Assembly: GCA_905221085.1 (NCBI GenBank)
Contig: CAJNBT010000005.1
Span: 62,001-126,000 of the forward strand
DNA: 64,000 bases
Direction: 5' to 3'
Source: a bacterium
Lineage (GTDB): Bacteria; Bacillota; Bacilli; Lactobacillales; Streptococcaceae
Position numbers and translations under genes: made by a program. The notes beneath the pieces were generated by a model that searched no databases, was not told the origin of the DNA, and saw nothing but the letters and a program-made list of their open reading frames with translations. How positions within the stretch are numbered: position 1 is the stretch's first letter; the number at the start of each line of letters is the position of its first letter. Shown in pieces: positions 1 to 12,458 of the stretch.

Positions 1-119
1 ATATCACGAATTTTTGAATTAAAGATTAATACCAGTGACAAGAGGATTAAGAATCCTGCCAAGACATTGATTAGTAGATTTTTACGATTTGTTTTCTTTT
101 TGTTCTTTTTATGAGACAT
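1..119 (-). CDS. srtA: Sortase A, N-terminal part only (truncated by window edge)
   Basis: The first 39 codons of a gene running off the left edge. They encode a lysine/asparagine-rich cytoplasmic start ([13 protein letters not shown]) followed by one hydrophobic segment (about residues 14-34), as in class A sortases, which are anchored by an uncleaved N-terminal helix and attach LPXTG proteins to the cell wall. The catalytic domain lies outside the window. The ATG overlaps the gyrA stop by one base (TAATG), so it is probably translated from the gyrA mRNA. The identification rests on the N-terminus and on the known gyrA-srtA neighbourhood in streptococci. Confidence 0.85.
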   Translation of the reverse strand, partial: MSHKKNKKKTNRKNLLINVLAGFLILLSLVLIFNSKIRD

Positions 120-2587
120 TATGCTTCACCTTCTATTTCGTTTTCTGTCCCAACTTCTTCTTTTTCTGACGCTGCTACCGTTGTAAAGGTTACAATTTTG
201 GCATCTTGATCCAGGCGCATCACTTTAACTCCCATAGTTGAGCGCCCTGTTTGTGAAATATTGGCAACGTTGGTTCGAATCATGACACCTGTATCAGTGA
301 TAATCATCAAATCTTCATCACCTTTAACAGTCAAAAGACCTGATAGAGGACCATTTTTTTCAGCTACATTAGCCGTCTTCATCCCTTTACCACCACGACC
401 TTTTGTTGGATATTCAGTCGCAACTGTGCGCTTCCCATATCCTTTTTCTGTGATGATAAGAACCTCGTCCTGGTCTGTGATCACACTAGCACCAACAACT
501 GTATCCCCCTCACGAAGATTGACTCCTTTGACACCAGTAGCGATACGACTCATTCCCCTAACAGCTGATTGATTAAAGCGAACTGCATAACCAAACTTGG
601 TACCAATGATAATATCCGTATCTTCTTCCGTCAACAAGACATTAATCAACTCATCTTCATCCTTGAGGTTCAATGCTTTAAGTCCATTTTGACGAATATT
701 AGCAAACTCCTTAACGCTGGTTCTCTTCACAATACCATGACGAGTTGTGAAGAAGAGATAAGCGTCATCGCTACGTTCAGATTCAACATTGATGATGGTC
801 TGAATGCTCTCACCTTCATCCAATTTCAAAAGATTGACAATTGGCAATCCCTTGGCAGTACGGCCATACTCAGGAATTTCATATCCTTTCAGGCGATAGA
901 CACGACCTTTATTTGTGAAGAAGAGCAGGTGATCATGGGTGCTGGTTGAAACTAACTCTCGAACAAAATCGTCATCCTTAACGCCTGTTCCTTGAACACC
1001 ACGACCTCCACGTTTTTGAGCAGTAAATTCACCCTGATCTAGACGTTTAATGTATCCTTTGTTAGAAAGAGTGATCAAGACATCCGATTCTTCAATCAAG
1101 TCCTCATCTTCGAGGCTTAAGACTTCACCAACCATCAATTCAGTACGGCGTTGGTCGCCAAACTTACGCTTGACTTCGTCTAATTCATCTTTAATGATTT
1201 GAGAAACACGATCTGGTTTAGCAAGAACATCTGCTAAATCTGCAATCAGAGCCAAGAGGTCATCATACTCAGACTGAATCTTATCACGTTCCAAACCTGT
1301 CAAACGACGAAGACGCATATCAAGGATAGCTTGACTTTGACGTTCAGAAAGCTTAAACTTGCTCATCAACTCAGCTTGTGCTTCCGCATCCGTTTCACTA
1401 GCACGGATGATACGAATCACTTCATCGATATGGTCTAGTGCAATCAAGAGACCTTCTAAGATATGAGCACGCGCTTCTGCTTTTTCCTTATCAAAACGAG
1501 TACGACGAACAACCACTTCTTTTTGGTGCTCAATATAAGCATCCAAAATCTGACGAAGGGACAAAATCTTCGGTACCCCATTTTGGATTGCAAGCATATT
1601 GAAACCAAAGTTGGTTTGCATCTGGGTCATCTTGAAGAGGTTATTGAGGATAACATTGGCTGAGGCATCGCGCTTGACTTCAATAACAAATCGAACCCCT
1701 TCACGGTTTGATTCATCACGTACTGCTGTAATTCCCTCAATACGCTTTTCCTGAACCAAACGAACAATATGCTCATGCACCTTAGTTTTATTGACCATAT
1801 AAGGAAATTCTGTTACAACGATGCGCTCACGGCCTGTCTTAGTTTCTTCGATTTCAGTACGAGAACGAAGAACAATCGAACCTTTACCTGTTTCGTAAGC
1901 CTTATGGATACCTGATTTCCCCATAACAAGGGCACCAGTTGGAAAATCTGGCCCAGGCAAGACTTCCATCAAATCCTTAGTGGTCACTTCAGGATTATCC
2001 ATGACCAACTTCACTGCATCAATGGTTTCACCCAAATTGTGAGGTGGAATATTGGTAGCCATCCCAACAGCAATACCAGTTGCTCCATTAACCAAAAGGT
2101 TTGGAAAACGAGCTGGCAATACCACTGGTTCACGTTCATTGGCATCGTAGTTATCAACAAAATCAACCGTATTTTTATTGATATCACGAAGCATCTCCAG
2201 AGCAATCTTGCTCATACGTGCCTCAGTGTAACGCTGGGCGGCAGCACCATCACCATCCATGGAACCAAAGTTCCCATGGCCATCTACAAGCATGTAACGG
2301 TAGCTCCACCATTGAGCCATACGAACCATAGCTTCATAGATAGAGGAATCCCCGTGTGGGTGATATTTACCCATGACATCCCCAGTAATACGAGCAGATT
2401 TTTTATGGGGTTTGTCTGGGGTAACACCTAATTCATTCATTCCATAGAGAATCCGACGGTGAACAGGCTTCAAGCCATCTCGAACATCAGGAAGAGCCCG
2501 CGCTACGATAACACTCATGGCGTAATCGATAAAGCTTGTTTTCATCTCCTTTGTCAGATTGACATTCACTAAATTTCTATCCTGCAT
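119..2587 (-). CDS. gyrA: DNA gyrase subunit A
   Basis: GyrA cuts and rejoins DNA in the A2B2 gyrase to introduce negative supercoils. From the ATG at 2587 the protein is 822 residues, the usual streptococcal length. A further in-frame ATG at 2602 adds five residues (MRHLL), but only the 2587 start has a ribosome site (GAGG, 9 nt upstream) and a family-like N-terminus. The breakage domain carries the catalytic Tyr120 (AAAQRY). The quinolone-determining positions are the sensitive forms Ser81 and Glu85 ([10 protein letters not shown]). The C-terminal beta-pinwheel has the GyrA-box-like QKRGGRG. Residue 114 is Gly. The downstream gene srtA overlaps by one base. Confidence 0.97.
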   Translation of the reverse strand: MQDRNLVNVNLTKEMKTSFIDYAMSVIVARALPDVRDGLKPVHRRILYGMNELGVTPDKPHKKSARITGDVMGKYHPHGDSSIYEAMVRMAQWWSYRYMLVDGHGNFGSMDGDGAAAQRYTEARMSKIALEMLRDINKNTVDFVDNYDANEREPVVLPARFPNLLVNGATGIAVGMATNIPPHNLGETIDAVKLVMDNPEVTTKDLMEVLPGPDFPTGALVMGKSGIHKAYETGKGSIVLRSRTEIEETKTGRERIVVTEFPYMVNKTKVHEHIVRLVQEKRIEGITAVRDESNREGVRFVIEVKRDASANVILNNLFKMTQMQTNFGFNMLAIQNGVPKILSLRQILDAYIEHQKEVVVRRTRFDKEKAEARAHILEGLLIALDHIDEVIRIIRASETDAEAQAELMSKFKLSERQSQAILDMRLRRLTGLERDKIQSEYDDLLALIADLADVLAKPDRVSQIIKDELDEVKRKFGDQRRTELMVGEVLSLEDEDLIEESDVLITLSNKGYIKRLDQGEFTAQKRGGRGVQGTGVKDDDFVRELVSTSTHDHLLFFTNKGRVYRLKGYEIPEYGRTAKGLPIVNLLKLDEGESIQTIINVESERSDDAYLFFTTRHGIVKRTSVKEFANIRQNGLKALNLKDEDELINVLLTEEDTDIIIGTKFGYAVRFNQSAVRGMSRIATGVKGVNLREGDTVVGASVITDQDEVLIITEKGYGKRTVATEYPTKGRGGKGMKTANVAEKNGPLSGLLTVKGDEDLMIITDTGVMIRTNVANISQTGRSTMGVKVMRLDQDAKIVTFTTVAASEKEEVGTENEIEGEA

Positions 2588-2624
2588 TAATAAATGCCTC
2601 ATTTCACAATTAGTAACTAAATAT

Positions 2625-2630
2625 ATTATA
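2625..2630 (-). promoter_or_regulatory. gyrA promoter -10 (extended)
   Basis: On the minus strand the sequence reads TGGTATAAT, an extended -10 about 38 nt upstream of the gyrA start at 2587. No good -35 is visible 17 bp upstream, as is common for streptococcal TGn promoters. Predicted, not mapped. Confidence 0.6.
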
Positions 2631-2668
2631 CCACAATGTCTGCCATATTTCAGGTATCTAGAACCACT

Positions 2669-2681
2669 AAAACGTTTACAT
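2669..2681. promoter_or_regulatory. Possible CcpA (cre) site upstream of ldh
   Basis: The minus strand reads ATGTAAACGTTTT, matching the left half and core of the catabolite-responsive element consensus WTGNNARCGNWWWCAW but not its right end. It lies about 22 bp upstream of the ldh -35, a position compatible with CcpA control of lactate production. Only a consensus match by eye. Confidence 0.35.
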
Positions 2682-2702
2682 CAAGAACTGCAAGGCATAT
2701 CC

Positions 2703-2731
2703 GTGACAAAGCATTTTAAAAGTGATAAAAT
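2703..2731 (+). promoter_or_regulatory. ldh promoter
   Basis: GTGACA (2703-2708), 17 bp, then TAAAAT (2726-2731) preceded by TGA, forming an extended -10. It stands 50 bp upstream of the ldh start codon and is oriented towards ldh. Confidence 0.65.
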
Positions 2732-2739
2732 TAAAATAA

Positions 2740-3768
<1,029 letters not shown>

Positions 3769-3780
3769 TCTAGCTATAGA

Positions 3781-3812
3781 CAACTCCTTGAATCATCAGG
3801 GGGTTGTTTTTT
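3781..3812 (+). terminator. ldh terminator
   Basis: An 11-bp stem (3781-3791 with 3796-3806, including G-U pairs), a 4-nt loop ATCA and a run of six T. It lies 12 nt after the ldh stop codon. The following 160 bp up to the pyk terminator hold no ORF or recognisable element. Confidence 0.9.
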
Positions 3813-3976
3813 CTGTATTTAAACTTAGTATCTGTTTTACGTTCGTTTCTACAAGATAGCAGAGCTTATGTAAGCCATTGAATCGTTAGTAGTCTACACT
3901 CATATTACAAATGTCATGAAAGAATCAGTGATTGATTCACTTGATACTGTCTCATTAAAAAGTTTTCCCCCATAGA

Positions 3977-4025
3977 CAAAAAAATAGCCCATCATACAGG
4001 CTAGAAGCGTGATATGATAGACTAT
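3977..4025 (-). terminator. pyk terminator
   Basis: Arms 3984-3996 and 4013-4025 form a continuous 13-bp stem (some G-U). On the minus strand it is followed by a run of U. It closes the dnaE-pfkA-pyk unit 11 nt after the pyk stop. Confidence 0.88.
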
Positions 4026-4036
4026 TTATCTTTTAA

Positions 4037-5542
4037 TTAACGGACTGTACGGATACGCATTGTATTTGTACGAACAGCTTCTCCTACTGGTACACCAGCA
4101 ACGATAACGATATCATCACCTGATTCAACAAGACCTGCTTCTACTGCTTTACGTTCAGCAATTTCGAACATATCGTCAGTTGATGATGGAGCATCTGTCA
4201 ACATTGGGATAACACCCCAGTTCAACATCAAGCCACGTTCTGTAAATTCGTCGAATGTCAATGCCAAGATATCAGCATTTGGACGGTATTTAGAAATCAA
4301 ACGTGCAGTGTGACCTGTCTTAGTAAGAGTTACAACCAATTTAATATCCATTGAGTTAGTAGCATCTTTTACAGCTGAAGCCATTACTTCTGTCTTAGAG
4401 TTACGTTCAAATGAATCTGAGTTCAAACGTCCGTATTCGCTAAGAAGAGTTTGAGCATTCTTATCAATTGTAGCCATTGTAGTTACTGACTCAAGAGGGT
4501 ATTTACCATTTGCAGACTCACCTGAAAGCATTGTAGCGTCAGTTCCGTCGATAACAGCGTTAAATACGTCTGATACTTCTGAACGAGTTGCACGTGGTTT
4601 TTCAGTCATTGTTTCAAGCATGTTTGTTGCAGTGATAACAACCTTACCTGCAACATTAACTTTCTTGATGATCATTTTTTGGTAAACTGGAACCATTTCG
4701 AACGGTACTTCGATACCCATGTCACCACGAGCAATCATAATACCATCAGCAGCTTCGATGATTTCATCCAAGTTGTCGATACCTTGTTGGTTTTCGATTT
4801 TAGCGAACAATTGAACATGTCCATTTCCAGTTTCTTCACAGATTGCACGAACTTCGTTAACGTCTTTTGCAGTACGTACAAATGAAATCGCGATGAAGTT
4901 GATTCCTTGCTCAAGACCGAAACGAATATCATCGTTATCACGTTCAGCAAGTGCTGGGAAAGGAATTTTAGTGTTAGGGATGTTTACACCTTTTTGTTTA
5001 GCGATGATACCATCGTTTTCAACTTCTACGATAAATTCGCGAGCCGTATCGTCTTTTTCGATAACACGAAGACCAAGTTTACCATCGTCAACCAAAACTT
5101 GACGACCAACTTCAACATCATCATAGATATCAAGAGCACCAGCAACGTTCAATGCGATCACATCACGAGTTGATTTGATTCCTTGCTTAGTAGCAACACG
5201 AATTTTTTCACCAGTTGTGTAAGAGTACTCTTTTGCATCTCCTTCAAACAATTCAGTACGGATTTCTGGTCCTTTTGTATCAAGAAGGAAACCAACTTTT
5301 TTACCTGCAAGTTTTTCAGCAAGCTTAACAGTTGCCATACGGTCACCTTGTTCTTGGTGGTCACCGTGTGAGAAGTTGAAACGGAATGTATTAGCACCAG
5401 CTTCAATCAATTTAGCAATGTTTTTAGCTGAAGCTTCAACATCAAGTTTTTCACCCCAGTATCCGTCATCACCGAATTTTTTACCACCACGGATTTCTAC
5501 CGCAGGTCCCAAAGTTGCAACGATTTTTACACGTTTGTTCAT
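4037..5542 (-). CDS. pyk: Pyruvate kinase
   Basis: Catalyses phosphoenolpyruvate plus ADP to pyruvate plus ATP, the last ATP-yielding glycolytic step. At 501 residues it is the streptococcal length and is not extended by the phosphohistidine domain of Bacillus enzymes. Visible motifs: MNKRVKIVATLGPA at the N-terminus, LLDTKGPEIRTE, the Mg/PEP-binding stretch FAKIENQQG and GIMIARGDMG, then MLETM and ATRSEVSDV. The C-terminal allosteric domain ends RTNTMRIRTVR. A GGAG ribosome site lies 11 nt upstream of the ATG. It is 57 bp downstream of pfkA, in the same direction, so the two glycolytic control enzymes are probably co-transcribed. Confidence 0.98.
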   Translation of the reverse strand: MNKRVKIVATLGPAVEIRGGKKFGDDGYWGEKLDVEASAKNIAKLIEAGANTFRFNFSHGDHQEQGDRMATVKLAEKLAGKKVGFLLDTKGPEIRTELFEGDAKEYSYTTGEKIRVATKQGIKSTRDVIALNVAGALDIYDDVEVGRQVLVDDGKLGLRVIEKDDTAREFIVEVENDGIIAKQKGVNIPNTKIPFPALAERDNDDIRFGLEQGINFIAISFVRTAKDVNEVRAICEETGNGHVQLFAKIENQQGIDNLDEIIEAADGIMIARGDMGIEVPFEMVPVYQKMIIKKVNVAGKVVITATNMLETMTEKPRATRSEVSDVFNAVIDGTDATMLSGESANGKYPLESVTTMATIDKNAQTLLSEYGRLNSDSFERNSKTEVMASAVKDATNSMDIKLVVTLTKTGHTARLISKYRPNADILALTFDEFTERGLMLNWGVIPMLTDAPSSTDDMFEIAERKAVEAGLVESGDDIVIVAGVPVGEAVRTNTMRIRTVR

Positions 5543-5599
5543 GATTTTTGTGACTCCTTTATATATATGACCTTTTGGTCTTATTGACTAATTTTTTAA

Positions 5600-6673
<1,074 letters not shown>

Positions 6674-6688
6674 CTATTTTCCGTAATT

Positions 6689-9600
6689 TTAGCGATAAAT
6701 CGTTTTCATAACGATTCCATCTAATTTCGCTTCTAATTCATCAGATTTAGCCACAAAATGCTGAGGAGATATAATGGTTTTCCGTTCCTCTTCATACCTG
6801 ATGATGACTGGAATTGGGCCTTTATATTGCTCTAAAATACGTGAAATTTCTTGATCCGATTCATGATTTTTCACCTGAATCCAAAAGCGCTCAGCCACTG
6901 CTTCTCTTATTTCTTGTGCAATCATTTGCAGACGGCCATCACGTGACTGGATTTTCCCTTTGATATAGTAAAATGCTCCCTCTCTTACTTCCTGACCAAC
7001 CTGTCGATATAAGTCTGAAAAGAGAGTGACATCCAATTTTTTCTTACTGTCATCCACCTGTAAGAAAGCCATATTTTCACCCTTTTTGGTGCGAATTACT
7101 TTTATCTTCTGAACTTCAACCAATATAATAGCATAGCTATTTTCTGACAAATTACTAATAGGAGTAATCGGATAAATAGACTTGCTTAAAATAGCTTGTA
7201 GGGGATGTTTGCTGACACCTATCCCTAAAAGCTCCTGTTCCATATAAAATTTTTCTTGCTCTGTCCAATCTTCCGATTCCTGCCAACTATAAATTGTATC
7301 CCCGAACAAGCTACCTAACTCTTTCACAAATTCAAATAGATTAACTAAATTATTGAATACTTTTTGACGATTTTTTTCAAATGAATCAAAAAGGCCAACT
7401 TTTACCAAAGATTCTAGCAGAGGAAGTTTCAGATAATTCTCAGGTAATTTAGCTACAAAATCTTCAATGTTAGAATAGGGTCTATTTTCAATGATCCAAA
7501 GCGCCAAATCTTTGCTGACTCCCTTAATCGATTTTAATCCTAGATAGATGGACTTGTTGGCAATTTTATCATGATAAGGAATGGTGTTAATTGACAGAGG
7601 GACTACTTCAAATCCTGCTTCTAGGGCATCCATTAAGTAATCACTGTTTGCAGAATTCAACATGATCTGATAAAAAATCGCTGGATAATGTGTTTTGAAA
7701 TAGGCCAACTGGAAAGCCAAGGCTGAGTATGCATAGGCATGAGAACGGTTAAAACCATAACCTGCAAACTTCTCCATAACATCAAAGACCTGCTCTGCCT
7801 TTTCCGCAGTATGGCCAGCTCCTAATGCTCCTTGGATAAAGGATGCTCTCATCTCATGCATAGCAGAGGCATCCTTTTTCCCCATAGCCCGACGCAAAAT
7901 ATCGGCTTTCCCAAGACTAAATCCAGCAAAACGCTGGGCAACCTGCATAACCTGCTCCTGATAGAGCATGATGCCGTAGGTTGGAGCCAAAATATCCTCC
8001 AGCACTGGATCTAGAACAGTCACTTCTTCCTGCCCATGCTTTCTTGCCACAAAGTTATTGATATAGTCACTAGCACCTGGTCGATTTAGAGAAGTCGTTG
8101 CTACGACATCTTCAAAGCAGACTGGCTGCACACGCTTAAGCAGACGAATAGCACCAGGTTGCTCAAATTGAAAGATACCTTTTGTATTACCAGAGGCAAA
8201 TAAAGCTAACGTTTCTTTGTCTTCCAAATCAATCTCGTTGATAGCTATCTTAATCCCTTCTGTTTCAGCAAGCAATTCTTGCATTTTCTGAACAAAGGTC
8301 AAATTTCGCAGTCCCAAAAAATCCATCTTCAAAAGTCCACTAGCTTCAACTCCATGAGCATCATACTGAGTCAATGGAATTTCGTCACCATGCTTTAGAG
8401 GGATATAGTTGGTTAAATCTTGGTCACTAATGACAACACCAGCCGCATGGACAGAGGTTTGTCTGGGATAGCCCTCAATCTTGCAAGCAATTTCATAGGC
8501 TTTTTGATATTCTAACTTACTATTGATTTGCTGACGAAACTGGAGATTTCCCTCATAAGCCGACTTGAGATTATCACGAAAACTGATTTTCTTGGTAATT
8601 GCAGACAATTCATACTCTGGCACACCAAAACGCTTCAAAACATCACGTAAAGCTTGCTTGGCCCCAAAGGTAGAAAAAGTAACGATCTGAGCCGCATGCT
8701 TACTGCCGTATTTATTGCCAACATATCTGATAAAATCTGGACGATAAATATCTGGAATATCAATATCAATATCAGGCATAGTATAACGTTCACGATTAAG
8801 GAAACGTTCAAAAATGAGATTCTTCTCCACAGGATCAATCCCGGTGATGTCCAAGGCATAAGAAACCAAACTGCCTACTGCAGAACCCCGTCCCATCCCC
8901 ATATAGTAGCCATTCGAACGTCCAAAACGCAGCAAATCCCAAACAACCAAGAAATAATCATCAAAGCCCATATCATGAATAACAGCCAATTCTTGGTTTA
9001 GACGTTCTTGATATTCTTTACTAGACAACCCCTTCTGAGCAAGTCCCAATTCAGCACGTTCTCTCAATTCTTCTACTGCTGGCCTTGCTGGATTAAAACG
9101 AGGTAATTTTAAACTAGTATCCAAGTCATAAGAAATACCTGAAATCAGCTTTTCTAAATTGTCCAAGGCTTGAGGAAAACGTTCTAGGAATAATTTTTCT
9201 AAAGAACTTGCTGATATAAAGACATCTTGTCGCGAGCGCAAAGGGACTTCTCTAAGCGGTAGGTTTTCTTTGATTGCTGTTAAGACTTGCAGAACTTCTC
9301 TATCCCTGCTTTCAAAAGCATTGACCCGATAGAGGGGCAAGATTGGATGGTGAAATTCGCTGGCCAGTGTTTCTGGGTAAACCCCTATATAGTAATCACA
9401 GCCTAGATTTAACAACTCAAGTTCTTCAAAATAAGGCACAACTACCGCAATATCCTCTAGATACTGAGATAGAACTGACCAACTTTTCTCCCCTTGCATC
9501 TTGGCTGTTGAAAGTTTCATCAACTGCTGGTAGCCCACACTAGATAGAGCTAAAAAGCGCAGATTCACATCTTTATCATCTACAAGGACATTCATTTCAA

Positions 9601-9790
9601 GCCCTAACAAAGGATGAATTCCATATTTTTTTGTAACCTCTAGAAAGTCAAAAGCACCATAAAGATTATCAATATCCATCATGGCCAGATGAGTGTAGCC
9701 ATAGTCTTTAGCTGCTCTCACATACTTGTCGATTGAAATGACACTCTCCATAAAACTATAGACTGTTTTTGTATCTAGTTGTGCGATCAA
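6689..9790 (-). CDS. dnaE: DNA polymerase III alpha subunit DnaE
   Basis: The second replicative polymerase of low-GC Gram-positives, which extends primers before hand-over to PolC. The protein is 1033 residues. An N-terminal PHP domain is followed by the polymerase palm, where GRGSAVGSLVSY and the catalytic acid triad MPDIDIDIPD are visible; helix-hairpin-helix and OB-fold regions lie near the C-terminus (IILVEVQKIKV...LDVTLFSD). The start is taken as TTG at 9790, because GGAGAAG lies 7 nt upstream and the protein then begins at the family N-terminus IAQLDTKTVYS. The ATG at 9817 would add nine unconserved residues and has no ribosome site. First gene of dnaE-pfkA-pyk. Confidence 0.96.
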   Translation of the reverse strand: MIAQLDTKTVYSFMESVISIDKYVRAAKDYGYTHLAMMDIDNLYGAFDFLEVTKKYGIHPLLGLEMNVLVDDKDVNLRFLALSSVGYQQLMKLSTAKMQGEKSWSVLSQYLEDIAVVVPYFEELELLNLGCDYYIGVYPETLASEFHHPILPLYRVNAFESRDREVLQVLTAIKENLPLREVPLRSRQDVFISASSLEKLFLERFPQALDNLEKLISGISYDLDTSLKLPRFNPARPAVEELRERAELGLAQKGLSSKEYQERLNQELAVIHDMGFDDYFLVVWDLLRFGRSNGYYMGMGRGSAVGSLVSYALDITGIDPVEKNLIFERFLNRERYTMPDIDIDIPDIYRPDFIRYVGNKYGSKHAAQIVTFSTFGAKQALRDVLKRFGVPEYELSAITKKISFRDNLKSAYEGNLQFRQQINSKLEYQKAYEIACKIEGYPRQTSVHAAGVVISDQDLTNYIPLKHGDEIPLTQYDAHGVEASGLLKMDFLGLRNLTFVQKMQELLAETEGIKIAINEIDLEDKETLALFASGNTKGIFQFEQPGAIRLLKRVQPVCFEDVVATTSLNRPGASDYINNFVARKHGQEEVTVLDPVLEDILAPTYGIMLYQEQVMQVAQRFAGFSLGKADILRRAMGKKDASAMHEMRASFIQGALGAGHTAEKAEQVFDVMEKFAGYGFNRSHAYAYSALAFQLAYFKTHYPAIFYQIMLNSANSDYLMDALEAGFEVVPLSINTIPYHDKIANKSIYLGLKSIKGVSKDLALWIIENRPYSNIEDFVAKLPENYLKLPLLESLVKVGLFDSFEKNRQKVFNNLVNLFEFVKELGSLFGDTIYSWQESEDWTEQEKFYMEQELLGIGVSKHPLQAILSKSIYPITPISNLSENSYAIILVEVQKIKVIRTKKGENMAFLQVDDSKKKLDVTLFSDLYRQVGQEVREGAFYYIKGKIQSRDGRLQMIAQEIREAVAERFWIQVKNHESDQEISRILEQYKGPIPVIIRYEEERKTIISPQHFVAKSDELEAKLDGIVMKTIYR

Positions 9791-9820
9791 TTTACACTTC
9801 TCCTCTATCCTTCTCACTTT

Positions 9821-9826
9821 ATTATA
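9821..9826 (-). promoter_or_regulatory. dnaE promoter -10 (extended)
   Basis: The minus strand reads TGGTATAAT 31 nt upstream of the TTG start of dnaE. The -35 region is weak. The rest of the 353-bp dnaE-pepX gap is very AT-rich without an ORF. It contains an imperfect A/T-only inverted repeat (9903-9916 with about 9944-9959) whose role is unclear. Confidence 0.55.
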
Positions 9827-10133
9827 CCATTTTTCAAAAAGAGAAATACAAAAGCATTGACTCCTGTCTATATTTTATCCTTAAAGTAAAATTTTTTGAA
9901 CGAAAAAAGTAAAAATACATTTAAAGAATCAAATGATCCGGTAATTTTTTTACTTTTTTATCCCAAGAAGTGAATATATCTTTCAAAATAGAAAAACACA
10001 TTCAGTTAATCTATTTACTATGATAATTTGTTTTAAACTATAGAGTTGTACCTGTTTTACATATAAATAATATTCATCATTCTTTAATTAATTTCTTTCT
10101 CACTTAATGATTCCCTTTCTCCTATTTTTTTGA

Positions 10134-10139
10134 TATAAT
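10134..10139 (+). promoter_or_regulatory. pepX promoter -10 (extended)
   Basis: TGATATAAT on the plus strand, with its TATAAT at 10134-10139, about 31 nt upstream of the pepX ATG. AAGGAGG directly precedes that ATG. Confidence 0.6.
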
Positions 10140-10170
10140 AACCTTAATTATTATTTTACAAGGAGGTTTT

Positions 10171-12453
10171 ATGCGCTTTAATCAATTCAGCTATTTATCA
10201 CTTCCAAGAGATACTATTTTATATGAATTAAAAAAGTATGGATTTGATTTTCCATCTGAGTCAACAAATAAAAAGATATTGGAGTCTTTTCTAAGTCGTT
10301 TCTTTTTCACTTATCAAGACACCAACTACCCACTTTCCATCCTAGCAGCTGATAAAAAAACAGACCTGCTGACATTTTTTCAATCAGAAGATGAACTGAC
10401 AGCAGATATTTTTTATACTGTTGCTTTTCAACTTTTAGGCTTTTCTTATTTGGTTGACTTCGAAGATAGTGATGTTTTTCGTAAAGAAACTGGATTTCCC
10501 ATCGTATATGGTGACTTGATTGAAAATCTCTATCAGTTACTCAATACCCGCACCAAAAAGGGGAATACTCTTATCGACCAACTTGTTAGTGATTGTCTTA
10601 TTCCGGAGGATAATGACTACCACTACTTTAACGGCAAGAGTTTAGCAACTTTTTCCAGCCATGATGTCATTCGAGAGGTGGTTTATATTGAGTCTCGTGT
10701 GGATACTGACCAAAAAGGTCTGCCAGACCTAGTCAAGGTCAGCATTATTCGTCCTCGTTATGACGGTCAAATCCCTGCTATCATGACGGCCAGTCCCTAT
10801 CATCAGGGAACAAATGACAAGGCTAGTGACAAGGCTCTCTATAAGATGGAGGGCGAACTTGAAGTTAAACCTGCTCACAAGATCGAGCTAGAGAAACCTC
10901 AACTCAATCTCGTCCAATCTCAAGGTCAAGCTGAGCTAGTGTCAGAAGCTGAGGAAAAACTAACGCACATAAACGCTAGCTATAGTCTCAACGACTACTT
11001 CCTTCCACGAGGGTTTGCTAATCTCTATGTCTCAGGTGTTGGTACTAAAGACTCTACTGGTTTCATGACTAATGGGGACTACCAGCAAATTGAGGCTTAT
11101 AAAAATGTTATCGATTGGCTCAATGGTCGTTGCCGCGCCTTTACCGACCATACGCGCCAGCGTCAAGTCAAGGCTGACTGGTCAAATGGAAAAGTAGCCA
11201 CAACTGGACTTTCTTATCTAGGTACAATGTCCAATGGTCTGGCGACTACAGGCGTCGATGGTTTAGAAGTAATCATTGCCGAAGCTGGCATTTCTTCATG
11301 GTACAACTATTATCGTGAAAACGGTCTGGTAACTAGCCCAGGCGGTTATCCAGGTGAGGACTTTGACTCCCTTGCTGAACTAACCTATTCTCGTAATCTC
11401 TTGGCTGGCGATTATATCCGTGGCAATGAAGCTCACCAAGCTGACTTAGAAAAGGTAAAAGAACAACTGGATCGCAAGACTGGCGACTACAATCAGTTTT
11501 GGCATGACCGCAATTATCTGCTCAATGCCCATAAAGTAAAGGCTGAGGTTGTTTTTACTCATGGTTCTCAGGATTGGAATGTCAAACCACTTCATGTTTA
11601 CCAGATGTTCCATGCTCTACCTACTCATATAAATAAGCATCTCTTTTTCCATAATGGCGCACATGTTTACATGAACAACTGGCAGTCCATTGATTTCCGT
11701 GAGTCCATGAATGCCTTATTGACTAAGAAATTACTGGAACAAGATACAGATTTCCAACTTCCTATTATCACTTGGCAGGACAATACAGCTCCTCAGACTT
11801 GGTTATCACTTGATAAGTTCGGTGGGCAAGAAAACTTTGAAACCTTCTCACTTGGTCAAGAAGAGCAAGTTATTCAAAACCAGTACCCAGATAAGGATTT
11901 TGAGCGCTATGGTAAGACCTACCAGACCTTCAATACAGAACTCTATCAAGGGAAAGCCAATCAAATTACTATTGACCTTCCTGTGACCAAAGATCTCCAC
12001 CTGAACGGTCGCGCTCAGCTTAATCTTCGTATCAAATCCAGTACAAACAAGGGTTTATTATCAGCGCAACTGCTAGAATTTGGACAAAAAAAATACCTAC
12101 AACCTTATCCAGCTGTTTTAAGTGCTAGAACCATTGACAACGGTCGCTATCACATGCTGGAAAATCTCTGTGAATTGCCATTTAGTGTAACTACACAACG
12201 AGTCATTACAAAAGGCTACCTTAATTTACAAAATAGAAATGATTTACTGTTAGTAGAGGATATCAAGGCAGGTGAATGGATGGATATACAATACGAACTA
12301 CAACCAACTATTTACAAGCTAAAAGAAGGAGATACTCTACGTTTAGTCCTCTATACTACTGACTTTGAAATCACCATACGTGACAATACCGCTTACCACT
12401 TGACTGTCGATCTTGAACAGTCTACTCTTATCCTACCTTGTCAAAAGGTATAA
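10171..12453 (+). CDS. pepX: Xaa-Pro dipeptidyl-peptidase
   Basis: Cytoplasmic serine peptidase (family S15) that removes X-Pro dipeptides from the N-terminus of proline-rich peptides taken up for nutrition. The 760-residue protein has the full streptococcal/lactococcal architecture: a helical N-terminal domain, an alpha/beta-hydrolase core and a C-terminal jelly-roll. Ser348 lies in the nucleophile motif GLSYLG. The charge-relay Asp is probably in GSQDWNV and the His in [17 protein letters not shown] stands 5 nt before the ATG. It is divergent from dnaE. The region directly downstream is a decayed second copy of this gene's 3' end (separate entry). Confidence 0.97.
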   Translation: MRFNQFSYLSLPRDTILYELKKYGFDFPSESTNKKILESFLSRFFFTYQDTNYPLSILAADKKTDLLTFFQSEDELTADIFYTVAFQLLGFSYLVDFEDSDVFRKETGFPIVYGDLIENLYQLLNTRTKKGNTLIDQLVSDCLIPEDNDYHYFNGKSLATFSSHDVIREVVYIESRVDTDQKGLPDLVKVSIIRPRYDGQIPAIMTASPYHQGTNDKASDKALYKMEGELEVKPAHKIELEKPQLNLVQSQGQAELVSEAEEKLTHINASYSLNDYFLPRGFANLYVSGVGTKDSTGFMTNGDYQQIEAYKNVIDWLNGRCRAFTDHTRQRQVKADWSNGKVATTGLSYLGTMSNGLATTGVDGLEVIIAEAGISSWYNYYRENGLVTSPGGYPGEDFDSLAELTYSRNLLAGDYIRGNEAHQADLEKVKEQLDRKTGDYNQFWHDRNYLLNAHKVKAEVVFTHGSQDWNVKPLHVYQMFHALPTHINKHLFFHNGAHVYMNNWQSIDFRESMNALLTKKLLEQDTDFQLPIITWQDNTAPQTWLSLDKFGGQENFETFSLGQEEQVIQNQYPDKDFERYGKTYQTFNTELYQGKANQITIDLPVTKDLHLNGRAQLNLRIKSSTNKGLLSAQLLEFGQKKYLQPYPAVLSARTIDNGRYHMLENLCELPFSVTTQRVITKGYLNLQNRNDLLLVEDIKAGEWMDIQYELQPTIYKLKEGDTLRLVLYTTDFEITIRDNTAYHLTVDLEQSTLILPCQKV

Positions 12454-12458
12454 GGAAC

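Noticed and set aside
2039..2431. 130-codon plus-strand ORF opposite gyrA
   Set aside because: Antisense shadow of strongly conserved gyrA; no ribosome site, and the composition follows the complementary codons.
9903..9959. A/T-only inverted repeat in the dnaE-pepX gap
   Set aside because: Arms consist almost wholly of A and T with a 27-nt loop. In such AT-rich DNA this can arise by chance, and no gene ends here that needs a terminator.
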